Positions 13,720-24,062 of a stretch of 64,000 nt of DNA are shown here, piece after piece. Source of the DNA: Heterobilharzia americana (lineage: Eukaryota > Platyhelminthes > Trematoda > Strigeidida > Schistosomatidae); the NCBI GenBank assembly GCA_944470555.2, contig OX104134.1:51761890-51825889 (forward strand). Reading direction: 5' to 3'. The notes under the pieces were generated by a model. The model saw only the letters and a program-made list of their open reading frames with translations. It was not told the origin of the DNA and did no database searches. How positions within the stretch are numbered: the stretch's first letter is position 1; each line of letters starts with the position of its first letter. Made by a program: the position numbers and the translations under genes.

Positions 13720-14245
13720 AAACAAGAATTGTCACAACAACTATATCCTTCAAACTTTACCTATTATAGTTTACAAAATTAATGATTAAGTGTTAGCATC
13801 CAGAAATTAGATGCAAAAATCCTAAGGTCTAGTTTCAAAAACTTACTTATCAAGAATTCCGTCACAAAACACCAACAAACCGAAGAAAGGTTTTGTTCTA
13901 ATTGTCAATTCTATCAGTTTTCCCGCATGCTTTCTGACACAGGAAGTGAGAGGAATCGGGAATGCAGAACTGACTATCTATCTGCTTCATTGCTATTGTC
14001 TTCACCATATCTTCAAATCGCAGATTCAATTCCCCAATCTTTACTCCTAAGTGGATCGAAGTGCCCATGAGGTATACAGAAAAGTCAAGGTATAGGTCAT
14101 CGTTTCACCTTCTCTAAATCTAAGCTGAAAGTAGTTAGCCAAAATCGAAGTAATTTTCGATCGAATAAGATGGAAGGGTTTGAAGTGACTGCCCTCAACT
14201 TTTTCAGCTGTTAATTTAGGATGCCTCCTTACACTAAACATTTTT
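13720..14245 (-). mobile_element. ORF2-less derivative of the CR1-type element K (inverted copy)
   Basis: The reverse complement of about 13773-14090 matches 18650-18980 almost base for base, and about 14125-14185 matches 18211-18260, so this is an inverted copy of the 5' region of the CR1 element at 18.2-24.7 kb. On the minus strand the sequence then runs, after only about 9 nt, into TAAAGTTTGAAGGATAT...TGACAATTCTT, which is the 3' UTR of that element (24613-24655). The whole endonuclease-RT region is therefore missing, leaving 5' region joined to 3' UTR. It carries extra bases around 14095-14112 relative to the 18-kb copy. Confidence 0.7.
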
Positions 14246-17200
14246 CAAAACTTTCTTGTTGATATTAATACACCTTTCCGGCATGAAATTTTTCCAATTT
14301 TCATATCTATTTGGGTTGCATTTTTCTCAAGTTCAAACTCAGTCTTTATGACTTATGTTAAATGAATTGTCGCAAAAGTGCTTCTGGTAGGCCAGGGTTC
14401 TACCTCCTAAGAATGTCTGGTACATAGTGAGGTAACCGAAAAATTCATTAGCTTTGCAACAGAACAAACTTCAAGAGAATATGGCTTAGGATACCGACTG
14501 TACTTGTCTTGCTTCTTGAATACTCACAGCGAGAAAGCTGAGTCAATTCAAATCCCATCTCAGAAAAATTGGCATCGAAAAACAAAGTTGATAACATTGT
14601 ATCTGTAGATGAATAAGTTATTCAGCATCACTCCAAAAAACTTCTGTATTAGACTGACAGTTGAGTTAGAAAATCACCTAAAAGACACAGTGGAAGTTAT
14701 TTTTTAAGGCAAGTATTCTGAGATTTCTCCACTGCCAGATCTAGCAGTACAAGTCTGAAAGTTACTCATCGCAAAGTCGGGGCAAAGGTGAAGCTCAACC
14801 ACAGCTAACTGTGAATGAATGTAAACCACAGGCTTCACTGAGTTCAGCGCGTGCACATATAAAGAAGAATTAAAATGAATCTGTTCAAGATTAGGCTTGC
14901 CAGCCACATGACGGTCAACTTTTTATATTCAAAAGCTCTGAAAAATAGTTAGTACTCCGAAACCAGAGACATACTAAGAAGCTAGTCACAGTCTTAGAAC
15001 CATCTATTGTCAGGGGAAGTAGGGAAGAGCTGCAGCTCGGTGAAAAGTTTAGAATCTTCTAAGGGGTCAAAAACTATAAAGCTGTTCTGAGCACGACTTC
15101 TTTAAATCCTGAACTTTTGTCAAATATGCTCCCACCGGTGTCATTCTCCTTTTGGTACAGATACTGAGAAGAAAGAGCCAGTTTGTGCCATAACCACGAG
15201 TCAACTACTTAAATTAAGTTTTAGTAAATACAAGAGAGGGATTTTATTCTAAAGACTGAACTTAAGGGAATAAAGGTTTTCCACTAAATGGATATATAAC
15301 TTACAAATCGAATAAAAGCATAAGAAACACTGAAAAGCTTCATTCCTGACTAGCAGCAGGATAGAAATGCCCTAAAGTACTGGGTTATGATGCAGTGGGA
15401 TTTCAAGTGCAGATGATACTAAACTTCCCCTTCATACATAGAAAAATCACCTAAATCGATTTAAGACCTTGAAGAGAAACGCCTGAGCTCTTCCAAATAA
15501 ACGGACCAAGCCAAAGATGCATTATGCTTGGGGAACTCTCGATATAATATAATATAATATAATACTACCGATGCAGAAGCTTAGTTACAAAGACATTTTG
15601 ATCTTTCAGTTTGGTATACTAGTCTGTAGAAGTTGTATTATGGTATTATACGGAAAATATCTCAAATTGGAGTGGAACATGTTATGCATCAAGTTTCTAA
15701 TTACAGTGCAATTAACAAGATAATAACTTCATCATAATATATTGTAACCCCCTAATGAGATGTGGAAAACCTACTCCTGAATAAGTTGAATTGGTAGATA
15801 GATGGCAACGGACATCTGGTTTCAGGAGACTTCAATACCGTATCTATCAATCCTCACAGCCTAATACGAGTAGCACCGATTGGTTCACTCGATTTCCAAT
15901 CGATTGATGCCTCAACTTATACGGCTGTCATACAGTACGTTAGGGAAGGGAGTCGGTATGATGGTCAGTATACTTCCTCAGTTCCGATTCAGATTGACTC
16001 AATGTGCCTAGGGTATATAATTTACGTCAGTAAGCGTCGACTGCATCACTGTGATTATAAGGATTATACTGACGGATTATAGCAATGAGACTCAGTCATG
16101 TGGAAGCTACAGTGGTCGGCCGGGCGAAATAGGGTCAGTCACATAAACGATCTTAATATCATGGTACCACTTCCGTACCACTATTGCTAACAATTACAAA
16201 ACACGAAAAAAATGAAGTCTGAATAAAATCTTAGGCAGTCTTTTGCAGAACAGCAACAAAATACAATTTACACCACCTACTTTTGACTATAAATAAACTT
16301 AGACAGAGATAGGAAATCACTTACAGCACTCAGACATTGAGCATAAATGTGAACCATCAAGTTACTGATAGAGAAGCGCCATACGTAGTACTTCAAATAT
16401 AACCCATAGTAATTCAAATTATTGGTGTGTCAGACAGCATTTGCCAGGGTTTTAGTTATTTTCAGAATGATATTAAAACTCACCTGCTCATTTTTTAAAA
16501 TTCCTCACTATTCTACTACAAATTAACTTGATAGTTATTGAAGACTTTGCATCTAGAGTGCTTAAATATTACTATGATTAATTTCGTAAAAAACAGGAAG
16601 TGGTTTCTGAAATTGCATAAGCTTGACTCCATCCGTATCCTGATGAGAACTGAGTAGGGAGTATATATTCTGTCTCACTTCCAAGAACAGAATTCAGCTC
16701 GAATCTCAATTAAATCTGAGGATTGTGTTATCAGCGTAAACATTACATGTACTACACTTTTTATGTGTTGGTGTCTATACTTAACACTGACAACTAAAAA
16801 CACCACGAAACATGTCACTTTCAACAGCCAAGAATTCTAATAAGTAATTTTGTAATGCATGTTGACCGGTATTATACAGTTAAGGCTTGAGGTAATTGGT
16901 CCTATGTATAGTGGGAGATGATGACGAACGGGTCAGCGAGAGAAAACTACCCATCAGCGTTACTCAGACAACTTCAGCTTATCTTGAAATCAACTTAAAT
17001 AACAACGTTGACGCTTCAGTGACTAGCCATAGGTACAGACCACCAGTCAACCCACCGTTAGCTTAGGAAGCAGCTCAGCCAAATGATCCATGCAGTAATC
17101 TCAGAAACCCCATAACCGGTTACTGATGTAGCAACACAAGTTAGATTTTGAGATTAACTATCATTTTTGAGAGTAGAAACTTTCAAAACGTCAGTCAAAT

Positions 17201-18210
17201 TTATGCATATTACCACTAAAAAGGGGGAGAAGCTTGGTGACGAATTACGAATGAAACTGCAAAAGCTATCAGCTATACTGAACAACAAAGTTGCGGGAGT
17301 GCAGTAGTGAACCCCTCTTTTCTACCACTCTCAGCTTCACAGAAAGCATCTCAACACAATCAGTGTGACTGACCTGGAATAATTGCAGCTCTATAATCAT
17401 TTCTGAATACAACGAATCTGAAAAATGATGAACAGCAAGAAACTCACCAAACAGTAGTTCGGCTGGTGAGATGAGAACCCCAGAATAGCAATATAGGCCA
17501 ATGACAAAAATGCGTTGAAATCTCTAAAAGACAAAGATATTGCAATGCTACCAACTAATAGCAGACAGACAGTTTTTTTACTATACCTAGAACAAAATAT
17601 ATCAAAAAAGTAACAGAATTACTCCTAGAAAAAACAACATACAGAAAACTGAAATCCAATCCAAGCGAAAGGTTGGACAGTTAAATAAGGCACGAACTAG
17701 ACAACATTTTCAAAAAATAACAAATCCACAAAGTAGAAGAGGAGCAAATAAGACTTGGAGGACATATACTTCCACGATTTCATAAAAGATCGAAGATCCA
17801 CATGGCAAATGTATCCTCACCTAACAGCAGTTTTATTTCCAGGAACACTTACACACAATAAGTCACTGGTATGTTTTGTGATGTCACACTTCATTCACCA
17901 AACCACTAACTAGGCCAAAAAATAGAAGTAAAATACTTAGTTGAAAAAAGTCATCACCAATTATCAATAAGTCAAACACATCAAGGAATTCCGAAAAACT
18001 AGTCTGTCATTGAAGCCGCGTAACACAATACTGAGAAAGGTTTTTGTAAATGCCAGATAATAAAGGCACTTTTAATCCTTCAAACTCTAATATTTAATCT
18101 GAAGTAAATTATTAGATTCATTAGGTCAAAATACAGGAAACAACAGTGAATTAACTACTTTTAAAGCACTTATGATAGGTTATTCGGTAAAATGAATTCC
18201 ATAAAATGTG
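14246..18210. other. Unassigned stretch
   Basis: No coding exon or recognised transposon was identified. It includes a short ATAAT tandem run (about 15543-15564). 15,780-16,150 is relatively G+C-richer than its surroundings and may belong to an unrecognised repeat, but no terminal repeats or domains could be found. Confidence 0.4.
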
Positions 18211-18455
18211 GCCATCTTATTCGATCTAAAATTACTTCAATTTTGGCTAACTACTTTCAGTATAATTGTTTTTATATGATACCGTCGTTGATTGGACCGA
18301 ATTGATCGGTCTCTGTCGGCATATGGGCTCCTGTGAGGATGCCTCGATATTGCCAGTGTTCTAATTATGTTAATGATGGATTGTGAATCAACGACGGTAT
18401 GATATAAAAACAATTATACTAAAAACTATACCCGTCGCACATGAAGTGGCTATTG

Positions 18456-18530
18456 TGGCTCGGAGGTGTAGTGGATAACGCGCTGACGTCTGAAGCGATC
18501 GCTCCCGAGTTCGAATCCCGGTGGGAACAA
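18456..18530 (+). promoter_or_regulatory. tRNA-like SINE head with pol III boxes A and B
   Basis: GGTGTAGTGGATAACGC gives box A and GAGTTCGAATCCC (about 18507-18519) gives box B, in tRNA-like spacing. The acceptor and anticodon stems are not a proper tRNA cloverleaf, so this is an internal pol III promoter of a SINE, not a tRNA gene. Confidence 0.7.
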
Positions 18531-18544
18531 CATCAGTCACTGGG

Positions 18545-18612
18545 AAGCAGGTACACCCAGCTGACGAGTCCAAACTAGGATGAAATGCGCATCCTGTATT
18601 CTACTGCTAGCC
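18545..18612 (+). ncRNA. Hammerhead ribozyme, core intact
   Basis: CTGACGA (18561-18567) is followed by stem II GTCC/GGAT around loop AAACTA, then GAAA (18582-18585), a short palindromic stem III (ATGCGCAT) and the cleavage triplet ATC with C at 18593. This is the order of the Schistosoma hammerhead, whose upstream GCAGGTACA segment is also present (18547-18555). The conserved core bases are all present. Stem II ends in a G-U wobble, and stem I (CCCAG against CTGTA) pairs over only about three bases, so cleavage may be weak. Confidence 0.75.
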
Positions 18613-18985
18613 ACGATACATCATTAACATTAATACTTTCAGTTTAGATGACCTACACCTTGACTTTTCTGTATACCTCATGGGCGCTTCGATCCACTTA
18701 GGAGTAAAGATTGGGGAATTGAATCTGCGATTTGAAGATATGGTGAAGACAATAGCAATGAAGCAGATAGATAGTCAGTTCTGCATTCCCGATTCCTCTC
18801 ACTTCCTGTGTCAGAAAGCATGCGGGAAAACTGATAGAATTGACAATTAGAACAAAACCTTTCTTCGGTTTGTTGGTGTTTTGTGACGGAATTCTTGATA
18901 AGTAAGTTTTTGAAACTAGACCTTAGGATTTTTGCATCTAATTTCTGGATGCTAACACTTAATCATTAATTTTGTAAACGATAAC

Positions 18986-19904
18986 TTGGAAGCGAATGCT
19001 TCCGAGGTCTATGTGGATAGGTCATGGAACTCTTCCAACACAATGAAAGTTATCTACACTAACGTTCGCAGTATTAGAAGCAAAATGACAGACCTCGAGA
19101 CTCTAATCTGCGAATTAGGTCTTGATGTGGTAGCCCTTACTGAAACCTGGTTGATCAAGGATCTAGATTTTACGCCACTCCTCGCAGGATATTACTGTGT
19201 AAGGACGGATAGGGTTGTGGGTCGCAATCGTGGCGGCATACGACTATATGTTAGGGATGACATCCACGTACGATTAGTCACTTCTGAAGCACATGAATGC
19301 GGGACCTGTGAAGTGGCCAGTTGCGAGCTGAAGTCAAAGCATGGTTTCTGTACTATCGGGGTCATTTACCGTAGTCCATCCCGCCTTGTAAATGACTTCG
19401 TGCTAACCCCTATACGTAACTGGAGTAGATGTGACAGATGCTTAATAGTTGGGGATCTGAATGCTCCACACAAACTGGACGGAGCTAAAAGTCCCACCAC
19501 CAGGTGGTTCCTTCGAAAATGACTTACTTCTGATGGTCTTAGAATCTGCTTTAGTTCAAAACGTAACATGTGCAACACATTACGATTTTGAACACAAGCA
19601 ATCGTTATTAGATTTAGTTTTAACCCATCAATGTGAAGACATTCTGGATCTACGATACTTCCCTCCATTAGCTAACAGCGACCATGTAGTACTAACTTTT
19701 GGTTTTCGGACTAATGAGTTTGATTATGACACTGCCTTCTCTAGACCTAATGTATGGCGTGCGGAGATTTCAAGTATAAGGGATTACGCAATCAGTAAGG
19801 ATTGGACTATCGACAAAGACTCATCAACTGAGAATGCATGGAATAGATTTAGAACTCTATATGAAGAGGTAACGACGCCGTATATTCCATGTTCGACTCC
19901 ATGA
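18986..19904 (+). pseudogene. AP-type endonuclease domain of element K (frameshifted)
   Basis: In frame from 18986 it reads YTNVRSIRSKM, then LTETWL (the catalytic glutamate), GGIRLYVRDD, GVIYRSPS and VGDLNAPH, which are the ordered motifs of a non-LTR endonuclease that nicks target DNA. The frame ends at 19522. The continuing frame from 19461 gives NWTELKVPPPGGSF, LLDLVLTHQ and NSDHVVLTF (the terminal S-D-H motif), ending at an in-frame TGA at 19902-19904. Coding resumes in the same frame with PPWFNKDIKRL. A missing base near 19470 explains the shift. The usable ATG at 18986 is near the family's endonuclease start but may not be the true ORF2 start. Confidence 0.85.
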
Positions 19905-20184
19905 CGATCCTTACATCGCCCTCCGTGGTTTAATAAAGACATTAAGAGACTGTTAAGACAGAGAAAAATTTTATGGGACTTGTTTCCAGAAACTAGACTA
20001 GAAACATTTAAGACTGAGTACTGTAAAGTCCGTAATCTCTGCAAGACTTTGATTACACGGTCTCGAATGTTCTACGAGAAGCAGCTTGTGAAGGATTGCC
20101 AAAATTGTCCTAAAAGACTGTTCGTATTCGTCAGAAGGAAGACTGAAAGAAAATGTGGAATTCCCTCTCTGGTGACAGATGAGA

Positions 20185-21261
20185 AGCCGATAGTCTGGCG
20201 GAATCTAATCTCTTCAAAGCTGAATGTCTCTCTGATTACTTTAGTGAAGTCTTCTCTGTAGATCATGACGATGAAGTGCTAAATAGTGGTGTCAGCACTG
20301 TTCCACTAATAGATACAGTGTACACAACAAAGGAAAGAGTCTTACAGTTGCTCATTAACCTCAAACCTGGAAAATGCCCAGGTCTCGATGAGTTGCATCC
20401 CAGACTTCTATTCTCGCTAGCAGACATCATTGCTGAGCCAGTCACGGATCTTTTCAACATGTCCCTAACTCAGACTCGCCTCCCTAGAGACTGGAAAGAT
20501 GCCATAATCAGCCCAGTCTTTAAGACCGGTAGTCGCCATTTGGTGTCTAACCATCGCTTTGTGAGTCTATCTAGCATAGTTGTTAAGATTTTAGAAAAAA
20601 TGATCTGTGACAGGGTACTTAAACATGTGCAATCAACCAATCTTTTGACACCACAGCAACATGGTTTTCGTACCGGGCACTCCTATCTAACTAACCTCCT
20701 TATCGCAAGAGAGGAATGGGTTGCAGCCAGTGATTGCAAGCTGCCAATAGATGCCGTGTTTACAGAATTCAGTAAGACATTCGACAAAGTGTCGCATGTG
20801 AAATTACTGGGAAAGCTCTCCTCCTTCGGGTTTGGTACTTCACTGCAAGCTTGGATTAAGGACTTTTTATACGATAGAAGGCAAAGAGTAAGGGTAAATG
20901 GGACACTATCCAGGTATAAACCTGTGATGAGTGGAGTTCTTCAAGGAACAATCCTAGGTCCACTACTTTCCTTGTTATATGTCAACGAACTGCCGAATAT
21001 GCTCAACTCTTCGGCACTGTTATTTGCCGACGATGTAAAGATTTGGAGAGCCATACGTAGTGAAGCAGATAGGTATGCACTTCAGGATGATTTAGATGAA
21101 CTAGTAGGTTGGTCCAAACGTTGGTGCTTGGAAATCAATTCTAACAAAAGTGCAATAATGCACACTGGTCATAGCAATTGTTTCCAGTATTCCGTTGATG
21201 GTACATCACTACTTCCAGTCCTTGAACTAAAATACTTAGGTGTCATCATTAGTCATGATTT
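20185..21261 (+). pseudogene. Reverse transcriptase domain of element K (truncated by insertion)
   Basis: The frame reads from FKAECLSDYFSEVF (about 20215) through KPGKCPGLDELHPR, WKDAIISPVFK, QQHGFRTGHS, VFTEFSKTFDKVSH, GVLQGTILGPLL and the catalytic box LLFADDVKIW (FADD at 21023-21034) to KYLGVIISHDF. All RT blocks are present, so the domain itself reads cleanly for over 300 codons. It is cut at 21261 by the 5' LTR of the nested element. The upstream linker (19980-20261) is in another frame. Confidence 0.88.
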
Positions 21262-21605
21262 TGTAGCGTCACACACTTCCCCAAAATCAATAGCCTAGGG
21301 TTTGACGACTTTCGACATTGATGCTGACCTTGATAGTTTAACTGGACTCGCTAAGCTGAAGGCACCCGGTCAAGCATCCTCGCCATTTGGCACGCTGTCG
21401 TGTTACGTTGCATTGCTCGTATTCGACTCTCTAGCCAGTTAGTTGGAACGCATCGGTATTTTGGCATAACCATCCAAATATACTATTCCATCCGACTACG
21501 CTATCGTGTTCTTCCTTGGTCTCGTATTCGTGGGTATATAACAAGTTCGAATAATTAGTGATTGGTCTTTGCGTCTGTCAAGTTCGCACCAGGACAAATC
21601 CTAAA
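21262..21605 (+). repeat. 5' long terminal repeat
   Basis: Begins TGTAGCGTCACACAC and ends ...ACAAATCCTAAA just before the primer-binding site. The matching 3' LTR allows the ends to be set within one or two bases. The end is not the usual CA dinucleotide. Confidence 0.85.
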
Positions 21606-21606
21606 T

Positions 21607-21624
21607 TGGTGAGCCCGACGTGAT
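21607..21624 (+). promoter_or_regulatory. Putative tRNA primer-binding site
   Basis: TGGTGAGCCCGACGTGAT follows the LTR by one base and starts with the TGG that pairs with the tRNA 3' CCA. A second AATTGGTGAGCC occurs at about 21653-21664. Confidence 0.55.
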
Positions 21625-21734
21625 CACATATCCCGACCAATAACAAGTATTGAATTGGTGAGCCTGTTCCATTTTATATTTGTTTATTGTTTTCATTTCG
21701 ATAACATTTATATATCCATTTACTACACTTTCTC

Positions 21735-22574
21735 ATGTCCGACCACACTCCCAAGCTTATTCGTATTAAGTCGACTACGAACACGATCCAACTCGTGCCA
21801 TATTGGCCAGACAATGCAGAAACATGGTTTCTGTATGCCGAGGCAGATTTTCGAGAACAGGGTGTCTCAGATCCTCATTCTCGATTTCTTGCTGTCATCC
21901 GGTCACTACCGCGAGAATTAAACAGGTATGTTACAGCAAACATGTTTAATCCTGAAGTAAGTGACCCTTATGCACTTCTAAAGGCCGCACTCTTGAAGAA
22001 AAGCGATCTCACAGATCGCCAACGTCTAGACGAATTGTTTCGTAACATCGAGCTAGGCAGCCACTCAGCTACTGAAGTCCTCGCACGCATGCGAGAAGTA
22101 ATCGGTGCACGAACATTTGACGATGGTTTCTTCCGAGAACTATTTCTCTCGAAACTACCACAACCGGTGCAAACCGTGTTGGTGACACTCCAGTCAGTCC
22201 CACTCGACGACCTGGCAGCCTCAGCAGATAAAATACTGGAGATATCCAGCAGACCAGTCTCCAACGTATATTCTATCTGCGACAAAACAGAGCGCCAGGA
22301 TTCAGAGGTGACCAAGTTGTGCAACTCTGTGAGACGGTTGCTACGATCTCGAAGTCCTAGATCACGTAGCACTTCACGGAAACGCACCTTGGCGCATCGC
22401 AGCAAGTCGTGTGGTAGCCCTAAAACGAAACCCAACAGGGTGGAAAACCCTGAATGGTGCTGGTTTCATAACACTTACGGGGATGAAGCCAGAAAATGTC
22501 GTAAACCATGCCGTTTTAAGAAGGACCCGAACTCGGGAAACGGTCACGCCGGCACGTGCTCACGGCAACCGTAG
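21735..22574 (+). CDS. gag: Gag-like protein of LTR element (279 aa)
   Basis: The ATG at 21735 opens an uninterrupted 279-codon frame. The N-terminal half has the WPDNAETWFLYAEADFR block typical of invertebrate gypsy Gag proteins, followed by RFLAVIRSLP and a helical capsid-like region. A basic, serine/arginine-rich stretch follows (about residues 200-230). Near the C terminus is a variant zinc knuckle, WCWFHNTYGDEARKCRKPC, with Cys-His-Cys-Cys spacing of the kind seen in arthropod and flatworm elements. The protein would form the particle shell and bind the RNA genome. The frame ends at the TAG at 22572-22574, overlapping the protease frame, so Pol was probably made by -1 frameshifting. This ORF is intact, unlike the rest of the element. 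Confidence 0.85.
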   Translation: MSDHTPKLIRIKSTTNTIQLVPYWPDNAETWFLYAEADFREQGVSDPHSRFLAVIRSLPRELNRYVTANMFNPEVSDPYALLKAALLKKSDLTDRQRLDELFRNIELGSHSATEVLARMREVIGARTFDDGFFRELFLSKLPQPVQTVLVTLQSVPLDDLAASADKILEISSRPVSNVYSICDKTERQDSEVTKLCNSVRRLLRSRSPRSRSTSRKRTLAHRSKSCGSPKTKPNRVENPEWCWFHNTYGDEARKCRKPCRFKKDPNSGNGHAGTCSRQP

Positions 22575-23365
22575 CCGGCGGAAAAAGCCGTTTGCTCTAC
22601 GTCACGGATATTAAAACGAAAGTCCGCTACCTCGTCGACACCGGCGCAGAAGTTAGCATTCTTCCAGCAACGACAAAGGAGCGTCATCTTGACCCATCCT
22701 TCAATCTTCAAGCAGCCAACGGCAAGGCAATCGCGACATTCGGGAGACGGTATGCCTACCTCAACTTAGGTTTACGCAAACCTATCCACTGGATTTTCCT
22801 CCTGGCAGACGTCTCTATGCCCATCATTGGCATAGATTTGCTAAACCATTACGATCTACTCGTAGATGCTCGCCGTCGACGACTGATAGATAACAGCACA
22901 AAGTTATCCATTGGCGGCACCACCTATGTAGGTCCGAGTTTAGCCATCGTTAGGACTAAACAATCAGACGACGCGTCCTACCAGGCAGTTCTGGAGAAAT
23001 ATCCAGAGTTACAGCAACCGAAGCACACTCTTCCGTGCATAACCAGCAATGTTATGCATCACGTCACAACCACAGGTCCACCTGTGGCATCCAAAGCGCG
23101 CCGTCTAGCCCCCGATAAGCTCCAAACGGCGAAAAATGAATTCGACCACATGCTCGACCTGGGCATTATCAGACCGTCGAACAATCCTTGGGCATCGCCA
23201 TTGCACATGGTTCCCAAAAGGATAGCAGTGACTGGCGTCCAACCGGTGATTACCGAAGGCTCAACGCCAAAACAACTCCGGACTCCTACCCGATACATCA
23301 ATACAAACCCTCGTATACTTTGCCTTTTTATATCAATTTTTATTTACCATGTAATGAAATTTTAA
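22556..23365 (+). pseudogene. pol: Protease and RT start of LTR element (Pol, truncated)
   Basis: The frame overlaps the end of gag in the -1 frame; the first codon here (GTG) is not meant as a true start. It contains the aspartic protease active site LVDTGAEVSILP (about residues 30-41), the second protease strand PIIGIDLLNHYDLL, a linker, and the RT entry ARRLAPDKL...EFDHMLDLGIIRPSNNPWASPLHMVPK. At about 23214 one base is missing from an A run; the RT text continues in the next frame with WRPTGDYRRLNAKTTPDSYPI (23230-23300) and then stops being recognisable near 23310. The catalytic YxDD region, RNase H and integrase are absent. Confidence 0.85.
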
Positions 23366-23478
23366 AAAAAACGGTAAAGATAAGCGTAAATTTTTATTTT
23401 TCGATATGTTGATATATAAATAATTCCCATTTTTAGGCAACGTTTTCGTGGTATTAAAGACTTTTATTTATATTCCAG
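23313..23478 (+). other. A+T-rich GT...AG segment inside the LTR element
   Basis: At the point where RT homology ends, a 166-bp A+T-rich segment begins GTATAC and ends TATTTATATTCCAG|GT, like a spliceosomal intron. It does not resemble the element on either side. It may be deletion filler. Confidence 0.35.
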
Positions 23479-23703
23479 GTGCAACGAGCACTGGACGGAA
23501 CGTCGAAAGGAACAGATGACCGCGACCGACGTACAATTCCATTTATTGTATTTTATTTATTTAATCGCCACGACACCCTAGAATAAGGTTCAGACAACCA
23601 GGGGCCACCTCACGCAGTCAGCCCATCGGAAGAGTTTTACCAGTGGAGAAACCACTGGGTTTTTACTTCCGGCTGGTATCGTCTTAGGGTCCTCACGAAC
23701 CCA

Positions 23704-23718
23704 CTAGGGGGGGTGATC
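23704..23718 (+). promoter_or_regulatory. Putative polypurine tract
   Basis: CTAGGGGGGGTGATC immediately precedes the 3' LTR, in the position of the plus-strand primer. Confidence 0.6.
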
Positions 23719-24062
23719 TGTAGCGTCATACACTTCCCCAAAATCAATAGCCTAGGGTTTGACGACTTTCGACATCGATGCTGACCTTGATAGTTTAACT
23801 GGACTCGCTAAGCTGAAGGCACCCGGTCAAGCATCCTGGCCATTTGGCACGCTGTCGTGTTACGTTGCATTGCTCGTATTCGACTCTCTAGCCAGTTAGT
23901 TGGAACGCATCGGTATTTTGGCATAACCATCCAAATATACTATTCCATCCGACTACGCTATCGTGTTCTTCCTTGGTCTCGTATTCGTGGGTATATAACA
24001 AGTTCGAATAATTAGTGATTGGTCTTTGCGTCTGTCAAGCTCGCACTAGGACAAATCCTAAA
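23719..24062 (+). repeat. 3' long terminal repeat
   Basis: Colinear with the 5' LTR, with substitutions such as CACAC to CATAC near the start, ATTGATG to ATCGATG, CTCGCC to CTGGCC, and two near the end (GTTCGCACC to GCTCGCACT). Confidence 0.85.

Larger units (their letters stand above)
18261..18633 (+). mobile_element. Hammerhead-SINE (Smα-like) insertion with inverted tail and 9-bp target duplication
   Basis: The 373-bp segment is flanked by the 9-bp direct repeat TACTTTCAG (18252-18260 and 18634-18642). The left part (18261-about 18385) is SINE tail in minus orientation. The right part is plus: a 33-bp tail end (about 18387-18418), a tRNA-like head and a hammerhead, ending in the start of the tail. 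Because a tail end lies at both sides of the left part, 18261-18293 and 18386-18418 form an inverted repeat with a single mismatch. The two parts together account for about one unit of the family, rearranged. Confidence 0.75.
18211..18850 (+). pseudogene. Short ORF of the CR1-type element's 5' region, split by a SINE
   Basis: If the 373-bp insertion at 18261-18633 and one copy of its 9-bp duplication are ignored, one frame stays open from about 18213 to the TAG at 18848-18850 (roughly 85 codons). It reads AILFDLKLLQFWLTTFS, then LDDLHLDFSVYLMG, then GVKIGELNLRFEDMVK, and ends near CGKTDRIDN. The inverted copy at 13.9-14.1 kb keeps the 3' two thirds almost unchanged. No known domain is visible. 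Its position upstream of the endonuclease frame suggests the remains of ORF1 or a coding 5' leader of the retroelement, but a captured host exon is also possible. Confidence 0.4.
21262..24062 (+). mobile_element. Ty3/gypsy-type LTR retrotransposon, internally deleted, nested in element K
   Basis: Two direct LTRs of about 344 bp (21262-21605 and 23719-24062) differ at about five positions and have no indels. They flank a primer-binding-site-like TGGTGAGCCCGACG (21607), gag, a retroviral-type aspartic protease, the first part of a gypsy-like RT, and a G-rich polypurine tract (23704-23718). The middle and end of RT, RNase H and integrase are missing, so the copy cannot move by itself. ATTT flanks it on both sides (21258-21261, 24063-24066). 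LTR similarity of about 98.5% means insertion was fairly recent compared with decay of the host element. Boudicca-like ancestry is likely but not proven. Confidence 0.88.

Noticed and set aside
18456..18530. tRNA genes at 18.46, 63.37, 62.3, 62.7 and 2.86 kb
   Set aside because: Only box A and box B are conserved; cloverleaf pairing is lacking and each is followed by a SINE body, so these are SINE heads.
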